NCBI GenBank assembly: GCA_024403775.1
Contig: JAKSRE010000009.1
Span: forward strand, 1 to 64,000
Reading direction: 5' to 3'
From: Clostridia bacterium
GTDB lineage: Bacteria; Bacillota; Clostridia; Saccharofermentanales; Saccharofermentanaceae
DNA: 64,000 nucleotides
How positions within the stretch are numbered: the stretch's first letter is position 1; each line of letters begins with the position of its first letter. This document shows, one piece after another, positions 26,879-35,635 of this stretch. The translations under genes were made by a program, and so were the position numbers. Below the pieces are notes generated by a model. It made no database searches, was not told the origin of the DNA, and was given only the letters and a program-made list of their open reading frames with translations.

Positions 26879-27901
26879 ATGGCAGTTACTATTGTTGATG
26901 TGGCACGCCGAGCTGGTGTATCTATCTCTACAGTATCTAAATATATTAATGGTGGTAATGTTATTGAACCTAAAAGAAGCGAGATAATTAAAGCCATAGA
27001 TGAACTGGGTTTTGTTGTAAATCCGTTTGCCAGAGGAATGAAGACACAGAAGACTAACACTATTGGTGTGCTTATTCCAGGAATGACCGAATATTTTGGT
27101 ACTACTCTTTTGTCTCATCTTAATAAGTATTTTTATTCTAAAAATTATACTGTCGTTACTTGTGACTATAAGTTTGATGAGCATGGTACTAATGCCAGAG
27201 AGAAGATTGATTTTCTAGTTCGTAACTGTGTTGATGGCATTATCATGCAGCCAGATGCTTTTAAGCCGGATGAAGTTGATACTGCTATAAGAGCTAATAT
27301 TCCTCTTGTAGTTGTTGACCTTGAAGATGACCTTAAGCGTTTTGATTCAGTAGTTCTTAATAATGAGGAACTTGCTTATAAGGCAATAATGAAGTTTATT
27401 GAAAAAGGTCATAAGAAAATAGCCATTGTATCTGGTTATCCTAATGCTACAACAACAATTGAACGAGTTGCAGGATATAAAAAGGCTCTTCGTGAGAATG
27501 GTATTACTGTTAATAATGATTATATTTTCCTTGGAAAGCACCTTGAGATAAGAGGTCATGAGCTTATGGAAAAAATCATGAATATGCCTGAGAATATTAG
27601 ACCTACGGCTGTATTTTTTGCAGGTAATCTTGTTATGATTGGTGCACTTATGTACCTTAAGGAAAATAATATCTCAGTTCCAGAAGAAATATCTATTATT
27701 GGTATGGAAAATTTGGCGGCTTCAAGACTTTTTACACCAACGGTTACAATAGCAACTCAGCCAATGGAACTTTTTGCTGAGGCAGCTGCAGATCTTCTTC
27801 TCACAAGAATCGATAAGGCATATATTGGAGATAAAAGAACTGTGTTTTTGAATGCCAAATTCGTTGAAGGCGAATCTATTAAGGATTTGTCTGATAAATA
27901 A
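26879..27901 (+). CDS. LacI-family transcriptional regulator
   Basis: 340 residues. The N-terminal helix-turn-helix VTIVDVARRAGVSISTVSKYIN and hinge-helix region (NPFARGMKTQKTNT) are standard, followed by a periplasmic-binding-protein-like ligand domain. The ligand cannot be read from sequence; sugars are usual. It has TAGGAGG six bases upstream and follows the membrane protein at 25359 by 14 bases. No palindromic operator near it was recognised. Confidence 0.92.
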   Translation: MAVTIVDVARRAGVSISTVSKYINGGNVIEPKRSEIIKAIDELGFVVNPFARGMKTQKTNTIGVLIPGMTEYFGTTLLSHLNKYFYSKNYTVVTCDYKFDEHGTNAREKIDFLVRNCVDGIIMQPDAFKPDEVDTAIRANIPLVVVDLEDDLKRFDSVVLNNEELAYKAIMKFIEKGHKKIAIVSGYPNATTTIERVAGYKKALRENGITVNNDYIFLGKHLEIRGHELMEKIMNMPENIRPTAVFFAGNLVMIGALMYLKENNISVPEEISIIGMENLAASRLFTPTVTIATQPMELFAEAAADLLLTRIDKAYIGDKRTVFLNAKFVEGESIKDLSDK

Positions 27902-27912
27902 TGAATTTTCAA

Positions 27913-27941
27913 TTGACATAAATAACACCTAATGATAATAT
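27913..27941 (+). promoter_or_regulatory. Promoter of the rplU operon
   Basis: TTGACA (27913-27918), a 17-bp spacer and TAATAT (27936-27941). The -35 is perfect. Confidence 0.8.
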
Positions 27942-27947
27942 ATCTCG

Positions 27948-28027
27948 GTGACCGCATGCGCCGGGCTTTCTATAAACATGTCTTTTGTATGATGTGTGCC
28001 TAGGTTGAGCAGCGAGACTGGAAGAAC
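27948..28027 (+). promoter_or_regulatory. L21-type ribosomal leader
   Basis: The roughly 80-base leader ahead of rplU is structured and unlike coding sequence, starting near GGTGACCGCATGCGCCGG and ending before the AGGAGGAC ribosome site. Firmicutes rplU operons often carry an L21 autoregulatory leader here. The call rests on position and character; a covariance-model search would settle it. Confidence 0.5.
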
Positions 28028-28040
28028 AGGAGGACACAAA

Positions 28041-28346
28041 ATGTACGCAGTAATTTTAACAGGCGGTAAGCAGTACAAGGTAGCTGTAGGTGATGAGGTA
28101 TTCATCGAGAAGCTCGAGGGTGACGCTGGCGCTACAATTACATTCGACAATGTTTTGGCTGTTGCAGATGACAATGGTATCAAGGCTGGTGCTGATCTTA
28201 AGGCTACAGTTTCTGGTGAGATTGTTAAGCAGGGCAAGAACAAGAAGATTGTTGTATTCAAGTACAAGGCAAAGAAGACATATCGTCGCACAAATGGTCA
28301 TAGACAGCCTTATACACGTGTACGTATCACAGCAATCAATGCTTGA
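28041..28346 (+). CDS. rplU: 50S ribosomal protein L21
   Basis: 101 residues from the ATG after AGGAGGAC (an earlier in-frame start would include leader sequence). The N-terminal YAVILTGGKQYKV and the C-terminal KRRxxYRRTNGHRQPYTRVRI-type stretch (here KKTYRRTNGHRQPYTRVRI) identify L21, which binds 23S rRNA and L20. It heads the rplU-prp-rpmA operon. Confidence 0.97.
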   Translation: MYAVILTGGKQYKVAVGDEVFIEKLEGDAGATITFDNVLAVADDNGIKAGADLKATVSGEIVKQGKNKKIVVFKYKAKKTYRRTNGHRQPYTRVRITAINA

Positions 28347-28359
28347 TTTGGTTTGATGT

Positions 28360-28716
28360 ATGATTAAAGTCATAGTAAGACGTGATGAAGCAAGATGCAT
28401 AACCTCATTTAATATGTCAGGTCATGCTGGTTACGCAGAGTACGGTTCAGATATTGTTTGTGCTGGTGCTTCGACACTTTTTTATACTGCAGCTAATGCT
28501 TTGGAGACAATTTGTCGCTTAAGTGATACGGCAGTGATTAAAGAGGATGAAGAGACAGATTTTGTTCAGGGAAGTATCATTCTTCCAGAGATAGCAGACA
28601 AAGAGATTAAAGATCGAGCTCAGGTTATTATGGCAACGATTCTTACTGGTTACATTTCATTAGCTAGTTCTGTTAATGAAGGTGGTAAGAGGTACATCGA
28701 GATTATTGAAACTTAA
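28360..28716 (+). CDS. prp: Ribosomal-processing cysteine protease Prp
   Basis: 118 residues. Prp cuts the N-terminal extension of ribosomal protein L27 before assembly. The catalytic pair is visible: His in GHAGYA (about residue 22) and Cys in DIVCAGAST (about 34). It sits between rplU and rpmA, the usual Firmicutes arrangement, and the L27 here carries the matching cleavage motif. Confidence 0.93.
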   Translation: MIKVIVRRDEARCITSFNMSGHAGYAEYGSDIVCAGASTLFYTAANALETICRLSDTAVIKEDEETDFVQGSIILPEIADKEIKDRAQVIMATILTGYISLASSVNEGGKRYIEIIET

Positions 28717-28739
28717 TTTGCACAACGGAGGTGTAAGCT

Positions 28740-29021
28740 ATGCTTAAGATGAATTTACAGCTCTTCGCTCATAAGAAAGGTATGGGATCAACCAAGAATG
28801 GTCGTGATTCTGAGTCTAAGAGATTAGGAGCAAAGAAGGGTGACGGCCAGACAGTATTGGCTGGTAACATTCTTGTAAGACAGCGTGGAACAAAGATTCG
28901 TCCTGGTACAAATGTTGGTATCGGTTCAGATGATACACTTTATTCACGTGTTGATGGACGCGTTAAGTATGAGCGCGTTGGTAAGGACAAGAAGCAGGTT
29001 AGCGTTTATCCTGTAGAGTAA
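28740..29021 (+). CDS. rpmA: 50S ribosomal protein L27 with cleavable N-terminus
   Basis: 93 residues. L27 reaches the peptidyl-transferase centre. The N-terminal [14 protein letters not shown] carries the Prp site (cleavage between F9 and A10), giving the mature AHKKGMGST start. A second ATG at codon 4 is also possible. GGAGGTG precedes it by about six bases. Confidence 0.97.
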   Translation: MLKMNLQLFAHKKGMGSTKNGRDSESKRLGAKKGDGQTVLAGNILVRQRGTKIRPGTNVGIGSDDTLYSRVDGRVKYERVGKDKKQVSVYPVE

Positions 29022-29048
29022 TCCTTATTATTGAATTTGTATATTCAG

Positions 29049-29085
29049 CCTGTCGGAAGAATATAAAGCTTCCGGCAGGTTTTTT
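29049..29085 (+). terminator. Terminator of the rplU-prp-rpmA operon
   Basis: An 11-bp stem (CCTGTCGGAAG with CTTCCGGCAGG, one G-T pair), a 9-nt loop and six T. Confidence 0.9.
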
Positions 29086-29145
29086 ATTGCTTTTATTGAA
29101 TTGTTTGAAAGTTCCTAGACCATTACGGAATAATTTGGTAATGTG

Positions 29146-29154
29146 TGATACAAT
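29146..29154 (+). promoter_or_regulatory. Extended -10 promoter of obg
   Basis: TGA-TACAAT, followed by TTTCGAGAAG near the expected start of transcription. No convincing -35. Confidence 0.5.
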
Positions 29155-29206
29155 GACTTTCGAGAAGAATAATACTTAGAAGATACTTTGAGGAGTAAGC
29201 GACTAT

Positions 29207-30481
29207 ATGTTTATCGATCATGCAAAGATTTATGTTAAGGCTGGTGACGGCGGAAATGGTATGGTATCTTTCCATACTGAGAAATACGTAACAAACGGCG
29301 GTCCTGATGGTGGTGACGGCGGTAAGGGTGGCGATGTTGTATTTGTTGCAGCAGCTAAACTTAGAACTCTTCAGAGCTTTAGATTTAAGCATAAATTTGT
29401 TGCTCAGAATGGTGAGAAGGGAATGAACCGCAAGATGTATGGTCATGGCGGTGAGGACCTTGTTATCGCTGTTCCTGTAGGTACAATTATTAAAGATGCT
29501 GATACAGATAAGATTATTGCTGACTTTACTGAGGATGGCCAGAAGGTTATTGTTGCCAAGGGCGGAAAAGGCGGTCTTGGTAATATGCATTATGCTAATG
29601 CCACAAGACAGGCTCCACAGTTTGCAAGAGCTGGTGTTCCTGGTGAAGAGAAGAATCTCTCTGTTGAACTTAAATTAATTGCCGATGTAGGCCTTGTAGG
29701 ATATCCTAATGCTGGTAAGTCAACACTTTTGTCTGTAATGACTAATGCTAAGCCTAAGATTGCTGATTATCCTTTTACAACACTTGAGCCAGTTCTTGGT
29801 GTTGTGTCAAATTATGATATGTCTTATGTTATTGCAGATATTCCAGGTATCATTGAGGATGCACATGAAGGCGCAGGCCTTGGACATGACTTTTTAAGAC
29901 ACATCGAGAGAACAAGACTTCTTATACATGTAGTAGATGTATCTGCAAAGGATGGAAGAGATCCAATCGATGACTTTAACAGCATTAATGATGAGCTTGT
30001 TCAGTTTAATAGTAAGCTTGCAGAGCGCCCACAGGTAGTTGTTGCTAATAAGTGCGACGATGCTACTGAAGAAGAGATAGAGATGTTTGTTGATGAAGTT
30101 AAGTCACAGGGCTTTGAGGACGTATTTGTTATCTCTGCTGCAGCAAGAATTGGTATAAAGGAATTAACAGACAAGATTACTGAACTTGTAAGTAAGCTTC
30201 CTGCTGCTGTTATCCATGACGAGATTGTAGAAGAGAAGATTTATAACTTCGAGCCAGAAGAGAAGTTTACAATCGAACGTGATGAGGAAGGCGTATATGA
30301 GGTTAAGGGAACATGGGTTATTGTTACAATGGAGTCAACTAACTTCGATGATCCTGATTCACTTTCATATTTCCAGAGATCACTTATTAATGCTGGTGTA
30401 ATTGATGCACTTCGTAAGGCTGGCGTTCAGGAAGGTGACACAGTAAGAATCGGACCTCTTGAATTCGATTTTGTTGATTAA
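29207..30481 (+). CDS. obg: Obg/CgtA ribosome-associated GTPase
   Basis: 424 residues. The glycine-rich N-terminal domain (GDGGNGMVSF, GGPDGGDGGKGGDV), the G domain (G1 GYPNAGKST near 165-173, G3 DIPGI, G4 NKCD, G5 SAAA) and the C-terminal OCT domain are all present. Obg couples 50S assembly with growth and stress control. It follows the rplU operon, as in most Firmicutes, but has its own promoter and a terminator before it. Confidence 0.97.
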   Translation: MFIDHAKIYVKAGDGGNGMVSFHTEKYVTNGGPDGGDGGKGGDVVFVAAAKLRTLQSFRFKHKFVAQNGEKGMNRKMYGHGGEDLVIAVPVGTIIKDADTDKIIADFTEDGQKVIVAKGGKGGLGNMHYANATRQAPQFARAGVPGEEKNLSVELKLIADVGLVGYPNAGKSTLLSVMTNAKPKIADYPFTTLEPVLGVVSNYDMSYVIADIPGIIEDAHEGAGLGHDFLRHIERTRLLIHVVDVSAKDGRDPIDDFNSINDELVQFNSKLAERPQVVVANKCDDATEEEIEMFVDEVKSQGFEDVFVISAAARIGIKELTDKITELVSKLPAAVIHDEIVEEKIYNFEPEEKFTIERDEEGVYEVKGTWVIVTMESTNFDDPDSLSYFQRSLINAGVIDALRKAGVQEGDTVRIGPLEFDFVD

Positions 30482-30503
30482 TATTTTTTGTTAATAAAGA
30501 AAT

Positions 30504-30533
30504 GGCGTCCTTTTATTGAGAAGGGCGCCTTTT
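30504..30533 (+). terminator. Terminator of obg
   Basis: A 9-bp stem (GGCGTCCTT with AAGGGCGCC, one G-T pair) and TTTT, 23 bases after the obg stop. Confidence 0.8.
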
Positions 30534-30918
30534 ATTTTTCTCGAAAATGGTTCCTGATACTTAAAAACTTTTTCGCGCTCATCTCGAAACGTTTTGTGCA
30601 AATATATAAAACAGGTACCCCAAAAACTTTACAAATTATGGTATAAGTCAATTTGTTAATGAAGTTGTGAAGAATTAATAATTTTGTTTACAATTAGTTC
30701 ATAGAAGACGTGAAAATTTGACATATTTGAAGATTATACTCAAATCATAAGAAAAGAGGTTCACTTCTCCTATATATATTAAGTTTGTATTCAATTCCGT
30801 AATCCTGTTAAAGGTTTACGGATATTGTTTTTCTAGGGAACAATAAATGTAAAACGAAATAGCAAAAAACGACGAATCGTATTTAATAATAATCAAATGA
30901 ATTTTACATAGTAATCTA
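30534..30918 (+). other. Gene-free stretch with a possible small transcript
   Basis: 385 bp between obg and the convergent J-like gene hold no gene I can support. An extended -10-like TGG-TATAAG is at about 30639-30647. A 7-bp hairpin TCCGTAA/TTACGGA (30796-30822) followed by GTTTTT (30826-30831) looks like a plus-strand terminator. Together they would give a transcript of about 175 bases. The promoter has no -35, so a small RNA is only a possibility. Confidence 0.25.
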
Positions 30919-32772
30919 TTATCTTGCCAATAAATAAGCAATTAATATCATGATAGTGAGCAGAGTTAATAAAAGTAATAACTGAGTTCTAGGTGGTAAT
31001 TTGCTTTCTTTTTTTACATTTAAGGTTGGAGCCTTAACTTTATCTGGAATCACTATGAAGCATTCTTTAGTTTTATCACTAAATTTAATATCACAGTTCT
31101 TATGATAGAACTTGGCTAATAAAAGCGCAAAATCTCCCTTAAGAGGAACCTTAACAATTTCATTTCTAAATCTCTTAAATGTGAAGACCTCACGAACTAA
31201 AGGGTCATTAGTGAAGGTATCCCAGGCTATTTGGCGCTTATAAATCTCATCTCGATTTAAAATAAAGAGATAGTGCATAATAAGCTGGAATTTAACATCA
31301 TTAGACAAACTTCCTTCTGCCTTGTTTTTGGCCAGTTCAATCTGGCGCAGATATTCTTTATGAAGTGCCAGTGGATCAGAAAGTTTTTTATAGTCAGGTT
31401 CAGTCTGATTTGGAGCCTTTCTATAAACATAGAACTGATTAGGAGTATTTGGGAAAGTACCAGCTTCATAGTCTTTTCCGAGAGCTTCTGCCAGTATTTT
31501 TAAAGTCTCTTGGTCAAATCTTCTCTGATTTATTTTACCGAGAAAGGCATCGTATTTTCTAACATGTTTTACAAGTTCATTATCAAGAAAGCGGTTATAA
31601 TAGAAAATCTCGTTTTTATATGTGTCATTTCCTGCAATATAGGCAAAATAATCTATAACAGTATCAATGAGAAGGGCAGATTTGGCTGCATAATCAAAAT
31701 CTGCCTGAGGGGTCTTTGGATCAAAATCCTGAAGATTTCTTTCATTAATAAGCTTTTCGAAATAAGCTTCAGGAAGCATTGGATCGGATGAAGTATCTGT
31801 CTTGGTATCAGATTCAGTCTTAGCCTCATTCTCCTCGATTATCTCTTTTTTTTTTAAGTCATTAGCGTCTTCAGAAGTAGACTCATCTGAATTAGTTTTT
31901 TCAGAAGATGTTTCTTCAGTAGCAGGCTTTACATTTCTGTGAACACGGCTCATATAAGTATCTATATAGTACTGGCTTGTAAAATCCAAATCCACTTTAT
32001 AAGAATTGGTTTTATTGTCAAAAACTGGTTTTGATTTACCGCCAATACACATACAAAGACTCTTGGCATCGTTATATCGAAGACCAATTTTATTAACCTC
32101 TTCTTCGAAAATAGGAAGTGTAAATGCATCAACTACAAGTCTATTGTGCTTAAACTGTTCCCAGATCATTTTATTGTGACTAAAATTACTATCTGTGTTT
32201 ATATAACACAAATACTTAATAGCAATTCTTACAATCTCCTCATCAGAAAATGGCTTATTAGGATGAGCCATATGAGTCTCATAACAGGTTTTGTTAAAGA
32301 AGTCCAGTGGATCAAGACCATCGTTAGAAGCTTCTTCGCTGTTTATTTCAGAGAAGTCAAAGGCATTAGCGTTATCATATTCAACAGAATCATTATCAAA
32401 GTCCTCACCAAGATCTCTTTTAGGAGCCCTAGGTTCCTGTGGAATATCTTCTGTAACATTAAAATCAAAATCAGGAGTTTTTTCCTCGGAAGATTCCACG
32501 GAAGAGGCATCAGGCTCATTTTCTTTGTCCTTTTCTATAGAAGCAAGAACTGTTTTTGTTCCGTCTTTTTGAACAACGACAACGGTCTGTCCCTTTGCTC
32601 TTAATTTAGCAATAGAAGAACAGGATTTATAAGCATCATTAAGCTTACGGAACTCATCTGGATGCTCCTCTGGATTGTTTTCTTTGGCAAGCTTGGCGTA
32701 GGCCTTTTTAATCTCTGCCAGACTTGATTCTGGTGTTACATTAAGTATTTCCCAAGGTGTTTGATGTGACAT
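30919..32772 (-). CDS. Tail-anchored J-domain-like protein
   Basis: 617 residues. Residues 4-48 align with a J domain (TPWEILNVTPESSLAEIKKAY, then FRKLNDAYKSC). The catalytic HPD at the canonical place reads N33-P34-E35, and a separate H37-P38-D39 lies four residues on, in a shortened loop. The middle is Ser/Glu/Asp-rich and probably disordered. Residues about 596-615 form a single C-terminal membrane anchor. The start overlaps the Hsp70 stop by one base (TAATG), so the two form a pair. Whether it still stimulates the Hsp70 ATPase is open. Confidence 0.7.
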   Translation of the reverse strand: MSHQTPWEILNVTPESSLAEIKKAYAKLAKENNPEEHPDEFRKLNDAYKSCSSIAKLRAKGQTVVVVQKDGTKTVLASIEKDKENEPDASSVESSEEKTPDFDFNVTEDIPQEPRAPKRDLGEDFDNDSVEYDNANAFDFSEINSEEASNDGLDPLDFFNKTCYETHMAHPNKPFSDEEIVRIAIKYLCYINTDSNFSHNKMIWEQFKHNRLVVDAFTLPIFEEEVNKIGLRYNDAKSLCMCIGGKSKPVFDNKTNSYKVDLDFTSQYYIDTYMSRVHRNVKPATEETSSEKTNSDESTSEDANDLKKKEIIEENEAKTESDTKTDTSSDPMLPEAYFEKLINERNLQDFDPKTPQADFDYAAKSALLIDTVIDYFAYIAGNDTYKNEIFYYNRFLDNELVKHVRKYDAFLGKINQRRFDQETLKILAEALGKDYEAGTFPNTPNQFYVYRKAPNQTEPDYKKLSDPLALHKEYLRQIELAKNKAEGSLSNDVKFQLIMHYLFILNRDEIYKRQIAWDTFTNDPLVREVFTFKRFRNEIVKVPLKGDFALLLAKFYHKNCDIKFSDKTKECFIVIPDKVKAPTLNVKKESKLPPRTQLLLLLTLLTIMILIAYLLAR

Positions 32773-34454
32773 TAGTTTCTACCCTCGATATTATCAAGTA
32801 AATCCTTTAATTTTGTATAAGCCTCATTAATAGCTTTAAGTGAATTACTTGTAAGTGATGCTTTAAACTGCATAAGAAAAGCCAGAATAATCTGTCGTTC
32901 CTGCTCTAAGCTTTCTTCAAATACACGCTCTGCTCTTGCAATAAGAAGGGCGTTTTTCTCTTCTTCACGACCGAGAATGGAAGCGGCTTTGATTCGCTCT
33001 CTCATTTTGTTAATTTCCTCAGGAGAGAGATCAGTATCTTTACTCATAAATACTTTGTCACCAATATGTCCGTCCTTATCCTCAACATCTACAATGAGAA
33101 TTCCATTAATATCGTAAGACATTTTAATTGTGATCATCTGCTTTTCCTTAGTAGGATGAGCCAGGTCAATCATAAGTTCTCCAAGACAGAGATTTTTACT
33201 TACAACTATACTCTCGCCCTGATATATCTGAATTCTTATTGATTCCTGCATAGGACTCATTGTGTAGAATGTCTTCTGTCTTGTGCAAGGAAGGGAAGAG
33301 TTACGGTTTATAATAAATTCTGTAATTATATCTCCAGTCATGGAATCGCAGGTAGCTACTCCGAGTGAGAAAGGGCAGATATCAGTCATAATGATATCTT
33401 TTAAGTCCATATTACGATTCTTAATCTCAGCAAAAATACCTGCACCCAGCGCGATAGCGGTATCAGGGTTAACATTTGTATTTGGAGCCTTACCAGTAAC
33501 TTCTTTAATAAAAGCTCTTACAGTTGGCATCTTTGAAGAACCACCAACGAGTACAATATCGTCAATGTCATCAATTGTTGTTCTGGCATCACGTAATACT
33601 TTATCAATTGGAGCCTTTATCTTGGAGAAGATGTTACTACAGAGTTTTATAAGTTTATTGTTATCAATAGATACCGAATAGTCTTTGCCTTCAATTGTCG
33701 CAGTCATTATTGTAGACATGGATTTACTAAGATGAATCTTTGCTTTCTCAGCAATCTTATAGATAAGTGCCTTATCCTGAAGTCTTAATGCATCCATGAC
33801 AAGACCGCTCTGCTTACAAAAATATTCAGCAATAACTTCATTAAAATCCTTACCACCAAGTTCGTTGTTGCCAGCAACAGCCAGAATCTCAATTATATTG
33901 TCGAAAGTCTCAACCAAAGATACATCAAGTGTACCTCCGCCAAAGTCGATGATAAGAAGAGTCTGGTCTTCAAATCCGTTAGAATAGAGATATGAGAGAG
34001 CTGCAGCAGAAGGCTCGTTAATAAGTCTGTCAACTCTTAGTCCGGCAAGCTCTGCAGCAAGTTTTGTATCACTTCTTGCTTTATCATTAAAATATGCAGG
34101 AACACTTATAATAGCTTCATCAACCTCTTCACCGAGGAAAGCCTCAGCATCTTCTTTAATCTTTTTAAGTACGTATGATGATAAAGATACAGAAGTCTCT
34201 TTACGGTTGTTGAGCATGAACTCCATATTCTGTCCCATGCATCTTTTAAATTCGGATATAGTATCATTAGGATGAGTAATAAGTCTCTCGTTTGCAACAG
34301 CACCAACTACATAAGTCTCATTCTCTTTGTCATAACCTACTACAGAAGGAGTACTGGTCTCGTTAAAAGAATTACGAATAAGTACTGGTTTGTCATTCTT
34401 CCAGCACACCGCAAGTGAATTTGTTGTACCAAGATCTATACCTATAATTGCCAT
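32772..34454 (-). CDS. Hsp70/DnaK-family ATPase, short form
   Basis: 560 residues, about 50 shorter than DnaK. The ATPase signatures IGIDLGTTNSLA, DFGGGTLDVSL and VLVGGSSKMPTV are intact. The substrate-binding beta domain is present, and the helical lid is reduced. It is the second chaperone of this type expected in the genome, the main dnaK being elsewhere. AAGGAG precedes the ATG. It is followed by the J-like gene with a one-base overlap, so the pair probably serves a dedicated client at the membrane. Confidence 0.88.
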   Translation of the reverse strand: MAIIGIDLGTTNSLAVCWKNDKPVLIRNSFNETSTPSVVGYDKENETYVVGAVANERLITHPNDTISEFKRCMGQNMEFMLNNRKETSVSLSSYVLKKIKEDAEAFLGEEVDEAIISVPAYFNDKARSDTKLAAELAGLRVDRLINEPSAAALSYLYSNGFEDQTLLIIDFGGGTLDVSLVETFDNIIEILAVAGNNELGGKDFNEVIAEYFCKQSGLVMDALRLQDKALIYKIAEKAKIHLSKSMSTIMTATIEGKDYSVSIDNNKLIKLCSNIFSKIKAPIDKVLRDARTTIDDIDDIVLVGGSSKMPTVRAFIKEVTGKAPNTNVNPDTAIALGAGIFAEIKNRNMDLKDIIMTDICPFSLGVATCDSMTGDIITEFIINRNSSLPCTRQKTFYTMSPMQESIRIQIYQGESIVVSKNLCLGELMIDLAHPTKEKQMITIKMSYDINGILIVDVEDKDGHIGDKVFMSKDTDLSPEEINKMRERIKAASILGREEEKNALLIARAERVFEESLEQERQIILAFLMQFKASLTSNSLKAINEAYTKLKDLLDNIEGRN

Positions 34455-34478
34455 TTTTATTGTTGCTCCTTAATCAAA

Positions 34479-35228
34479 TCAGTCATTCATTTTAAGTTCG
34501 AGTTTAAGCTGATTTATTTCTGAAAAATCCAGTTCGCGTATTGGATATATGTTATTATCATCTTCAGGAATATCATCGATAAAAAGTGAACCAATACTGA
34601 TTCTTCTCAGTTCAATAACTTCGCAGTTCCAGGAAGATATCATACGTCTTACCTGATGAGTTTTACCTTCGGTAAGTGTAAGTTTACATGTGTGATAATC
34701 ACCATTATCTTCACCAAGCTCCAAAACAGAAGGCTTAAGCTTAATAACTTCGTCTGTATCGTGAAGTGTCATACCTGAAGATGCTTCCTCGACTTGCTTA
34801 TTTGTAAGGCGATTTCCACTATATGTTACGAGATATGTTTTAGGTAAATGATATTTTGGACTCGTCATTCTGTGAGAGAATTCACCATCGTTAGTAATGA
34901 TAAGAAGACCAGTTGTATGATAGTCAAGTCTTCCTACTGGGCTTACTTTCTTTGCTTTAAGTTCAGGTGAGAGAAAGTCACCAACGCACTGAAGTCTTTT
35001 ATCCTCCATGGCAGTTATTACGTTTACAGGTTTATCCATGAGAAGATAGATATAATTCTTACTCTGAATTTCTTCATCATCAAGTAAAACTGTGTCATCG
35101 TCTTTAATATGAATTGAAGCGTCACTAACAACCACGCCGTTTACTTTGACGCGACCTGCTCTAATAATCTTTTTTATCTCGCTTCTAGTAGCGATACCTA
35201 AATTTGATATCATTTTATCCAAACGCAT
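34479..35228 (-). CDS. rsuA: RsuA-family 16S rRNA pseudouridine synthase
   Basis: 249 residues. N-terminal S4 RNA-binding domain (RLDKMISNLGIATRSEIKKIIRAG), then the catalytic core with GRLDYHTTGLLIITNDG holding the Asp nucleophile, and EGKTHQVRRM near the end. Family members make a pseudouridine in 16S rRNA (position 516 in E. coli). It is the first gene of the rsuA-Hsp70-J unit on this strand. There is no ribosome site upstream of its ATG, and the -10 ends six bases before it, so translation may be leaderless. Confidence 0.88.
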   Translation of the reverse strand: MRLDKMISNLGIATRSEIKKIIRAGRVKVNGVVVSDASIHIKDDDTVLLDDEEIQSKNYIYLLMDKPVNVITAMEDKRLQCVGDFLSPELKAKKVSPVGRLDYHTTGLLIITNDGEFSHRMTSPKYHLPKTYLVTYSGNRLTNKQVEEASSGMTLHDTDEVIKLKPSVLELGEDNGDYHTCKLTLTEGKTHQVRRMISSWNCEVIELRRISIGSLFIDDIPEDDNNIYPIRELDFSEINQLKLELKMND

Positions 35229-35234
35229 AAAAGT

Positions 35235-35264
35235 ATTATATAATAATTATTACAAATAGTGCAA
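35235..35264. promoter_or_regulatory. Divergent promoters sharing a palindromic -10
   Basis: ATTATATAAT (35235-35244) gives TATAAT on both strands. On the minus strand, TTGCAC (35259-35264) with an 18-bp spacer makes a reasonable rsuA promoter. On the plus strand, the -10 serves the Smr gene without a clear -35. Confidence 0.5.
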
Positions 35265-35276
35265 AGGTGGTACAGG

Positions 35277-35612
35277 ATGAAGACAATAAATATTGAATTT
35301 GGATATCCGACATGCGATAAAGCCCTTATTGCACTTAAAAACAGTGTTCTTACTGAGAGAAGACTTGGAACCAAGAATATAAAGATTATTCATGGTTATG
35401 GTTCTAATGGTGTTGGTGGCAAGATAAAGGTTGCTACAATGCAGGAACTTCGAAGATATGTCCAAAACGGAACAATAAGAATGTATTGTCCTGGTGAGAA
35501 GTTCGATTCTAATCACGAAGAAGGCATTAGAATTAGTGCCAGATACCCAGCGGTCAAAGGTGATTCTGACTGGAACAGGGGAAATAGCGGTATAACGGTT
35601 ATTGGATTTTAA
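35277..35612 (+). CDS. Smr-domain protein
   Basis: 111 residues. The start is the ATG at 35277 with AAAGGTGG six bases upstream. The NIEFGYPTCDKALIALKNSV segment and IKIIHGYGSNGVGGKIK match the small MutS-related (Smr) fold, the C-terminal nuclease-like module of MutS2, here standing alone. The family motif HG-x-G is conserved as HGYGSNG. It may act on nucleic acids, possibly in translation quality control or recombination. The activity is not known. Confidence 0.75.
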   Translation: MKTINIEFGYPTCDKALIALKNSVLTERRLGTKNIKIIHGYGSNGVGGKIKVATMQELRRYVQNGTIRMYCPGEKFDSNHEEGIRISARYPAVKGDSDWNRGNSGITVIGF

Positions 35613-35635
35613 AATTTGGAAGTGGAGAAATATTT

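Noticed and set aside
32146..32604. 152-codon plus-strand frame opposite the J-like gene
   Set aside because: Antisense to a low-complexity Ser/Glu region; no ribosome site or similarity.
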